This document shows, one piece after another, positions 58,700 to 64,000 of a DNA stretch of 64,000 nt (position 1 is the stretch's first letter; every line of letters begins with the position of its first letter). The DNA comes from Pseudomonas sp. (GTDB lineage: Bacteria > Pseudomonadota > Gammaproteobacteria > Pseudomonadales > Pseudomonadaceae), in assembly GCF_002796985.1 (NCBI RefSeq), contig NZ_PEKX01000008.1, positions 248,001 to 312,000 on the forward strand. Direction: 5' to 3'. The position numbers were made by a program, and so were the translations under genes. The notes beneath the pieces are model-generated. The model saw nothing but the letters and a program-made list of their open reading frames with translations. It was not told the origin of the DNA and did no database searches.

Positions 58700-58715
58700 T
58701 TTGCACCAGCTTTGA

Positions 58716-58792
<77 letters not shown>

Positions 58793-58801
58793 GTTTGGCA
58801 G

Positions 58802-58824
58802 AGCCCCTTTTCAGGGGCTTTTTG
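58802..58824 (+). terminator. Terminator after tRNA-fMet
   Basis: A stem AGCCCCT / AGGGGCT with a short loop and T5 lies 9 bases after the tRNA. Confidence 0.85.
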
Positions 58825-58919
58825 CTAGCTGGACAGTCCGCGCCGCCGGTTCAGGGCGGTCCTTAAGGGATGGGCGTTTCGCCCATTTTTTGTTTCTACA
58901 GCATACGCGAGGCGATCAG

Positions 58920-59378
58920 GTGTCGAGCAAGCTAGAACAGTTGCAGGCCTTGTTGGCCCCTGTAGTAGAGGCGCTCGGCTATGAGTGCTGGGGCCTGGAG
59001 TTCATTTCTCAAGGTCGTCATTCCCTGCTTCGGGTCTATATCGACCGCCCGGAAGGCATCCTGATCGATGACTGCGAAATCGTCAGTCGTCAGGTCAGTG
59101 GCATCATGGACGTGGAAGACCCGATCAGTGGCGAGTACACCCTTGAAGTGTCGTCGCCCGGTATGGATCGGCCGCTCTTCACCCTTGAGCAGTTCGCCCG
59201 CTATGTCGGCGAGCAGGTGAAGATCAAGCTGCGTACGCCTTTCGAACGGCGTCGCAATTTCCAGGGCATTCTCCGTGGTGTGGAGGAGCAGGATGTGGTG
59301 GTCCTGGTGGACGATCACGAATACCTGCTGCCGGTCGACTCGATCGACAAGGCCAACATCATTCCCCGATTTGAGTGA
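58920..59378 (+). CDS. rimP: Ribosome maturation factor RimP
   Basis: A 152-residue factor for 30S assembly. It has the N-terminal domain (LEQLQALLAPVVEALGYECWGLEF) and the C-terminal SH3-like domain (SPGMDRPLFTLEQFARYVGEQVKIKLRTP). Translation starts at GTG 58920. It is the first gene of the rimP-nusA-infB operon, whose leader contains no further ORF. Confidence 0.96.
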   Translation: MSSKLEQLQALLAPVVEALGYECWGLEFISQGRHSLLRVYIDRPEGILIDDCEIVSRQVSGIMDVEDPISGEYTLEVSSPGMDRPLFTLEQFARYVGEQVKIKLRTPFERRRNFQGILRGVEEQDVVVLVDDHEYLLPVDSIDKANIIPRFE

Positions 59379-59423
59379 GCCGCCAGAGCGCGGATTCCAA
59401 TGGATTGAAAGGCGAGGCGTACG

Positions 59424-60905
59424 ATGAGCAAAGAAGTACTGCTGGTTGTTGAGTCGGTATCCAACGAGAAGGGTGTACCGCCTGGCGTGATTTTCGAAGC
59501 GCTGGAGCTGGCCCTGGCGACTGCGACCAAAAAGCGTTTCGAGGACGAGGTTGACCTGCGCGTGGAAATCAACCGCGCCAACGGCAACTACGAAACCTTC
59601 CGCCGCTGGAACATCGTCGAGGACGAGGATTACTCCAATCCTGCGTCGGAGCTGACCGTCGAAGACGTGCAGGAAGAGCACCCCGGCATGAAGGCCGGCG
59701 AGGTCATCGAAGAAAAGATCGAGTCCATCGAGTTCGGTCGCATCGCTGCCCAGACCGCCAAGCAGGTCATCGTGCAGAAGGTTCGCGAGGCCGAGCGTGC
59801 TCAGGTGGTCGACGCCTACCGAGAGAAGGTCAACGAGATCATCTCCGGCACCGTCAAGAAGGTCACCCGTGACAACGTGATCGTCGATCTGGGCAACAAC
59901 GCCGAAGCGTTGCTGGCCCGCGATCAGATCATTCCGCGTGAAACCTTCCGCGTCGGCACCCGCGTGCGTGCCCTGCTGAAGGAAATTCGCAGCGAGAACC
60001 GCGGCCCGCAGCTGATCCTGTCGCGGACCGCGCCGGAAATGCTGATCGAGCTGTTCCGCATCGAAGTACCAGAAATCGCCGAGCAACTGATCGACGTGAT
60101 GGCCGCCGCCCGTGATCCGGGTTCGCGCGCCAAGATCGCCGTTCGTTCCAAGGACAAGCGTATCGACCCGCAGGGTGCCTGCATCGGTATGCGTGGCTCC
60201 CGCGTCCAGGCCGTCTCCGGCGAGCTGGGCGGCGAGCGCGTGGACATCGTTCTTTGGGACGACAACCCCGCGCAGTTCGTGATCAATGCCATGGCTCCGG
60301 CCGAAGTGGCGGCGATCATCGTCGACGAAGATACCCACACCATGGATATCGCCGTCGCCGAAGACAACCTGGCCCAGGCCATTGGCCGCAGTGGCCAGAA
60401 CGTACGTCTGGCCAGCCAGCTCACCGGCTGGACCCTGAACGTAATGACCGAGGCCGATATCCAGGCCAAGCAGCAGGCTGAAACTGGCGACATCCTGCAG
60501 CGCTTCGTTGACGAGTTGGATGTCGATGAAGAACTCGCCCAGGTTCTGGTGGAAGAAGGTTTCACCACCCTGGAAGAAATCGCCTACGTACCGATGGAAG
60601 AAATGCTCAGCATCGGCGGCTTCGACGAGGACATCGTCAACGAGCTGCGCTCGCGCGCCAAGGACCGCCTGCTGACCAAAGCCATCGCCACTGAAGAGAA
60701 ACTCGCCGACGCACAACCTGCCGAAGACCTGCTCAGCCTCGATGGTATGACCAAAGAGCTGGCTGTGGATCTGGCACTGCGTGGCGTAACCACCCGTGAA
60801 GATCTTGCCGAGCAGTCTATTGACGACTTGCTCGACATCGACGGCATGGACGAAGAGCGTGCCGGCAAGTTGATCATGGCCGCCCGGGCCCATTGGTTCG
60901 AGTAA
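59424..60905 (+). CDS. nusA: Transcription termination/antitermination factor NusA
   Basis: A 493-residue RNA polymerase-binding factor. It has an N-terminal domain, S1 domain (ISGTVKKVTRDNVIVDLGNN near 140), two KH domains (DPQGACIGMRGSRVQAV, AIGRSGQNVRLASQLTGW) and two C-terminal helix-hairpin-helix repeats. The length is standard for gammaproteobacteria. Confidence 0.97.
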   Translation: MSKEVLLVVESVSNEKGVPPGVIFEALELALATATKKRFEDEVDLRVEINRANGNYETFRRWNIVEDEDYSNPASELTVEDVQEEHPGMKAGEVIEEKIESIEFGRIAAQTAKQVIVQKVREAERAQVVDAYREKVNEIISGTVKKVTRDNVIVDLGNNAEALLARDQIIPRETFRVGTRVRALLKEIRSENRGPQLILSRTAPEMLIELFRIEVPEIAEQLIDVMAAARDPGSRAKIAVRSKDKRIDPQGACIGMRGSRVQAVSGELGGERVDIVLWDDNPAQFVINAMAPAEVAAIIVDEDTHTMDIAVAEDNLAQAIGRSGQNVRLASQLTGWTLNVMTEADIQAKQQAETGDILQRFVDELDVDEELAQVLVEEGFTTLEEIAYVPMEEMLSIGGFDEDIVNELRSRAKDRLLTKAIATEEKLADAQPAEDLLSLDGMTKELAVDLALRGVTTREDLAEQSIDDLLDIDGMDEERAGKLIMAARAHWFE

Positions 60906-60932
60906 GCATTCGCGGCCTGAGGAGAGAAGTGC

Positions 60933-63458
60933 ATGACGCAAGTCACGGTGAAAGAACTGGCCAAGACGGTCGATACGCCGGTGGAGCGCCTGCTGCAGCA
61001 GATGCGCGAAGCGGGTCTGCCCCATAACGACGCCGAGCAGGTAGTGACCGACAGCGAGAAACAAGCGCTGCTGGCCCACCTGAAAGGCAGCCACGGTGAG
61101 CGTGCGGAAGAGCCGCGCAAGATCACCCTGCAACGCAAGACCACCTCGACCATCCGGGTCGCTGGCAGCAAGACTGTCAGCGTCGAGGTTCGCAAGAAGA
61201 AAACCTACGTCAAGCGCAGCCCCGAAGAGCTTGAAGCCGATCGTCAGCGTGAGCTGGATGAACAGCGGGCCGCGGAAGAAGCGGTACGCCTGAAGGCCGA
61301 GGAAGAAGCTCGTCAGCGTGCTGCTGCAGAGGAGACCCGTCGTCAGGCGGATGCTGCTCGTCAGCCTGCTGCGCCTGCCGCTGCCGCCGCTCCGGCTGCT
61401 GTCGAAGCACCGCGCGCTGCTGCGCCGGCTCCGGCCGCGCCGGGCGCCGCTGCTCCAGCCGCGGATGGCCACAAGAAGGAAGAAGTGCGTCGTGCTCCCA
61501 AGCGTGACGAGGAAGACGAGCGCCGTGATCGCAAGCATGCCCAGCATCGCCCGTCGATCAAGGAAAAGGAAAAGACCACTGCACCGCGCGTCGTGCGCAG
61601 TGGTGGCGACGACGACGACAGCTTTGGCCGTCGCGGCGGTGGCCGTGGCAAGGGCAAGCTGAAGAAGCGTAACCAGCACGGGTTCCAGAGCCCGACAGGA
61701 CCGATTGTGCGTGAAGTGAATATCGGCGAGACCATCACCGTGGGCGAACTCGCCCAGCAGATGTCGGTGAAGGGTGCCGAGGTCGTCAAGTTCATGTTCA
61801 AGATGGGCACCCCGGTGACCATCAACCAGGTACTCGATCAGGAAACCGCTCAGCTGATCGCCGAAGAGCTCGGCCACAAGGTCAAGCTGGTCAGCGAGAA
61901 CGCCCTGGAAGAGCAACTGGCCGAATCGCTGAAGTTCGAAGGTGAAGCGGTCTCCCGCGCACCGGTCGTGACCGTGATGGGCCACGTCGACCACGGCAAG
62001 ACCTCGCTGCTCGACTACATCCGTCGTGCCAAGGTGGCTGCTGGCGAAGCCGGTGGTATCACCCAGCACATCGGCGCCTACCACGTGGAAACCGACCGCG
62101 GCATGGTCACCTTCCTCGACACCCCTGGCCACGCCGCGTTCACCGCGATGCGCGCCCGTGGTGCCCAGGCAACCGACATCGTCATCCTGGTGGTGGCGGC
62201 GGACGACGGCGTGATGCCGCAGACCCAGGAAGCCGTACAGCACGCGAAAGCAGCTGGCGTGCCGATCGTGGTTGCGGTGAACAAGATCGACAAGCCGGAC
62301 GCCAACCCGGACAACATCAAGAACGGCCTGGCCGCGCTGGATGTGATTCCGGAAGAGTGGGGCGGCGATGCTCCTTACGTTCATGTGTCCGCGAAACTGG
62401 GTACTGGCGTCGACGAGCTGCTTGAAGCTGTTCTGCTGCAGGCCGAACTGCTCGAACTCAAAGCTACCCCGTCGGCCCCTGGCCGTGGCGTAGTGGTCGA
62501 ATCGCGTCTGGACAAGGGCCGTGGCCCGGTAGCCACCGTGCTGGTCCAGGACGGTACTCTGCGTCAGGGCGACATGGTTCTGGTTGGCGTCAACTACGGC
62601 CGCGTCCGTGCGATGCTCGACGAGAACGGCAAGCCGATCAAGGAAGCGGGCCCGTCCATTCCGGTCGAGATCCTCGGCCTGGACGGTACGCCGGATGCGG
62701 GTGACGAAGTCTCCGTGATCACCGACGAGAAGAAGGCCCGCGAAGTCGCTCTGTTCCGCCAAGGCAAGTTCCGCGAAGTGAAACTGGCTCGTGCCCACGC
62801 TGGCAAGCTGGAAAACATCTTCGAGAACATGGGCCAGGAAGAGAAGAAGACCCTCAACATCGTCCTCAAGTCCGATGTGCGTGGTTCTCTGGAAGCTCTG
62901 CAGGGCTCGCTCAGCGGCCTGGGCAACGACGAAGTGCAGGTTCGCGTGGTCGGTGGCGGCGTCGGTGGTATCACCGAATCCGATGCCAACCTGGCGCTGG
63001 CCTCCAACGCGGTGCTGTTCGGCTTCAACGTCCGTGCTGACGCGGGTGCGCGCAAGATCGTCGAGTCCGAAGGCCTCGACATGCGTTACTACAACGTGAT
63101 CTACGACATCATCGAAGACGTCAAGAAAGCCCTGACCGGCATGCTCGGCAGCGATGTTCGCGAGAACATCCTGGGTATCGCCGAAGTACGTGACGTGTTC
63201 CGTTCGCCGAAGTTCGGCGCGGTCGCCGGCTGCATGGTTACCGAGGGTCTGGTGCACCGCAACCGTCCGATCCGCGTACTGCGCGACGACGTGGTGATCT
63301 TCGAAGGCGAGCTGGAATCCCTGCGTCGCTTCAAGGACGACGTCGCCGAAGTCCGTGCCGGCATGGAATGCGGTATCGGTGTGAAGAGCTACAACGACGT
63401 TCGCGTCGGCGACAAGATCGAAGTATTCGAGAAGGTCGAAGTCGCTCGTACTCTGTAA
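60933..63458 (+). CDS. infB: Translation initiation factor IF-2
   Basis: An 841-residue GTPase placing initiator tRNA on the ribosome. A small IF2 N-terminal domain and an Ala/Glu/Arg-rich linker (residues 80-245) precede G1 GHVDHGKTS, G3 DTPGH, G4 NKID and the tRNA-binding C-terminal domains. Internal in-frame starts might give shorter forms, as in E. coli; this was not resolved. Confidence 0.97.
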   Translation: MTQVTVKELAKTVDTPVERLLQQMREAGLPHNDAEQVVTDSEKQALLAHLKGSHGERAEEPRKITLQRKTTSTIRVAGSKTVSVEVRKKKTYVKRSPEELEADRQRELDEQRAAEEAVRLKAEEEARQRAAAEETRRQADAARQPAAPAAAAAPAAVEAPRAAAPAPAAPGAAAPAADGHKKEEVRRAPKRDEEDERRDRKHAQHRPSIKEKEKTTAPRVVRSGGDDDDSFGRRGGGRGKGKLKKRNQHGFQSPTGPIVREVNIGETITVGELAQQMSVKGAEVVKFMFKMGTPVTINQVLDQETAQLIAEELGHKVKLVSENALEEQLAESLKFEGEAVSRAPVVTVMGHVDHGKTSLLDYIRRAKVAAGEAGGITQHIGAYHVETDRGMVTFLDTPGHAAFTAMRARGAQATDIVILVVAADDGVMPQTQEAVQHAKAAGVPIVVAVNKIDKPDANPDNIKNGLAALDVIPEEWGGDAPYVHVSAKLGTGVDELLEAVLLQAELLELKATPSAPGRGVVVESRLDKGRGPVATVLVQDGTLRQGDMVLVGVNYGRVRAMLDENGKPIKEAGPSIPVEILGLDGTPDAGDEVSVITDEKKAREVALFRQGKFREVKLARAHAGKLENIFENMGQEEKKTLNIVLKSDVRGSLEALQGSLSGLGNDEVQVRVVGGGVGGITESDANLALASNAVLFGFNVRADAGARKIVESEGLDMRYYNVIYDIIEDVKKALTGMLGSDVRENILGIAEVRDVFRSPKFGAVAGCMVTEGLVHRNRPIRVLRDDVVIFEGELESLRRFKDDVAEVRAGMECGIGVKSYNDVRVGDKIEVFEKVEVARTL

Positions 63459-63480
63459 GGGTATTCGAGCGTGAACGCAG

Positions 63481-63512
63481 CGCCCGGGCCAGCTCAAAAG
63501 CTGCCCCGGGCG
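63481..63512 (+). terminator. Hairpin between infB and rbfA
   Basis: A stem of 14-base arms (CGCCCGGGCCAGCT / AGCTGCCCCGGGCG, one mismatch) with loop CAAA, then TTTG. Likely a partial attenuator inside the operon, since rbfA follows on the same strand. Confidence 0.65.
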
Positions 63513-63564
63513 TTTGCCGCTTTCAGGCCCGGAGCCTCACGGCTCGGGTAAGTAGGTTAGGAAA

Positions 63565-63954
63565 ATGGCCAAAGAGTACAGCCGTACCCAGCGTATCGGC
63601 GACCAGATGCAGCGCGAACTGGCGCTGCTGATCCAGCGTGAAATCAAGGACCCCCGTCTCGGCCTAGTGACCATCACCGGCGTCGATGTGGCCCGCGATC
63701 TATCCCATGCCAAGGTGTATGTCACCGTGATGGGCCAGGACGACAATGCCGAAGTAGTCAAGCAGAACACCAGCATCCTCAACGATGCGGCTGGCTACCT
63801 GCGTATGCACCTGGGCAAGGCGATGAAGCTGCGCACAGTGCCGCAACTGCACTTCAGCTACGACGCCAGCATTCGCCGCGGCGCAGAACTTTCGGCGCTG
63901 ATCGAGCGCGCGGTGGCAGAAGATCGCCGCCATGGCGGCGACTCCAAGGAGTAA
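63565..63954 (+). CDS. rbfA: 30S ribosome-binding factor RbfA
   Basis: A 129-residue KH-fold cold-shock factor needed for 16S 5'-end maturation (YSRTQRIGDQMQRELALLIQREIKDPRLGLVTITGVDVARDLSHAKVYV). It is followed 3 bases later by truB. Confidence 0.96.
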   Translation: MAKEYSRTQRIGDQMQRELALLIQREIKDPRLGLVTITGVDVARDLSHAKVYVTVMGQDDNAEVVKQNTSILNDAAGYLRMHLGKAMKLRTVPQLHFSYDASIRRGAELSALIERAVAEDRRHGGDSKE

Positions 63955-63957
63955 GCC

Positions 63958-64000
63958 GTGGCGCAGGTCAAACGCATTCGCCGTGCGGTCAACGGTGTGC
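63958..64000 (+). CDS. truB: tRNA pseudouridine-55 synthase TruB, N-terminal fragment (runs off window)
   Basis: A GTG at 63958 begins MAQVKRIRRAVNGV, matching the TruB N-terminus of pseudomonads and the invariable rbfA-truB order. Only 14 codons are inside the window, so catalytic residues cannot be checked. Confidence 0.85.
   Translation, partial: MAQVKRIRRAVNGV

Noticed and set aside
58932..63497. A 1521-codon open frame on the minus strand across rimP-nusA-infB
   Set aside because: It is fully antisense to three certain genes and is an effect of high GC3 codon use. The translation shows no domain.

Overview
The window comes from a Pseudomonas chromosome. The evidence is high G+C, Pseudomonas-type REP elements, a tmRNA tag of ANDDNYALAA, and a right half whose gene order (lldR/lldP/lldD/dld, smpB, ratA, rnfH, bamE, fur, recN, grpE-dnaK-dnaJ, dapB, carA-leuE-carB, greA, yhbY, rlmE, ftsH, folP, glmM, tpiA, secG, tRNA-Leu, tRNA-fMet, rimP, nusA, infB, rbfA, truB) follows the P. 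aeruginosa order as I remember it. The left end (radA, a PilZ protein, a DUF3015 protein, cstA, ybdD, yjiA) also resembles a P. aeruginosa block. The pieces are joined differently, so a relative within the P. aeruginosa / P. nitroreducens lineage is likelier than P. aeruginosa itself. The species call is inference.

Layout: 1-5.4 kb holds the 3' end of radA, a MapZ-like PilZ protein, a DUF3015 protein, the CstA/YbdD pair and a COG0523 GTPase. 5.4-11.7 kb is an accessory catabolic block: an APC permease and a PuuC/KauB-type aldehyde dehydrogenase divergent from a GntR/FCD regulator, a free-standing Cache-domain protein, YceH and an orphan. 11.72-20.93 kb is a complete-looking filamentous (Pf1-like inovirus) prophage inserted in the 3' end of the tmRNA gene ssrA. 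It is bounded by 35-bp direct repeats. 21.3-26.7 kb holds a DJ-1/PfpI protein, a CaCA exchanger behind a yybP-ykoY (Mn2+) riboswitch, and a single-chain biotin-dependent acyl-CoA carboxylase. 26.8-36.5 kb holds a PmrAB-like two-component system and the lactate locus. 36.5-64 kb is conserved housekeeping sequence: trans-translation, envelope lipoprotein, Fur, heat shock, lysine and carbamoyl-phosphate synthesis, FtsH, folate, cell-wall precursor, SecG and the nusA-infB operon.

The prophage is the most interesting region. It carries a leftward repressor cluster, two near-identical 17-bp palindromic operators 42 bp apart, a rightward excisionase-like gene, several tiny genes missed by ordinary ORF calling, a 500-bp hairpin-rich tract that may hold the replication origin and packaging signal, structural genes, a Zot-type assembly ATPase, a replication initiator and a tyrosine recombinase. 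A 10-bp-phased GATAG repeat occurs next to attL and again directly upstream of the initiator gene. The insertion has moved the original ssrA terminator about 9 kb away and put a phage-borne hairpin in its place.

No CRISPR array, rRNA gene or insertion sequence was seen.
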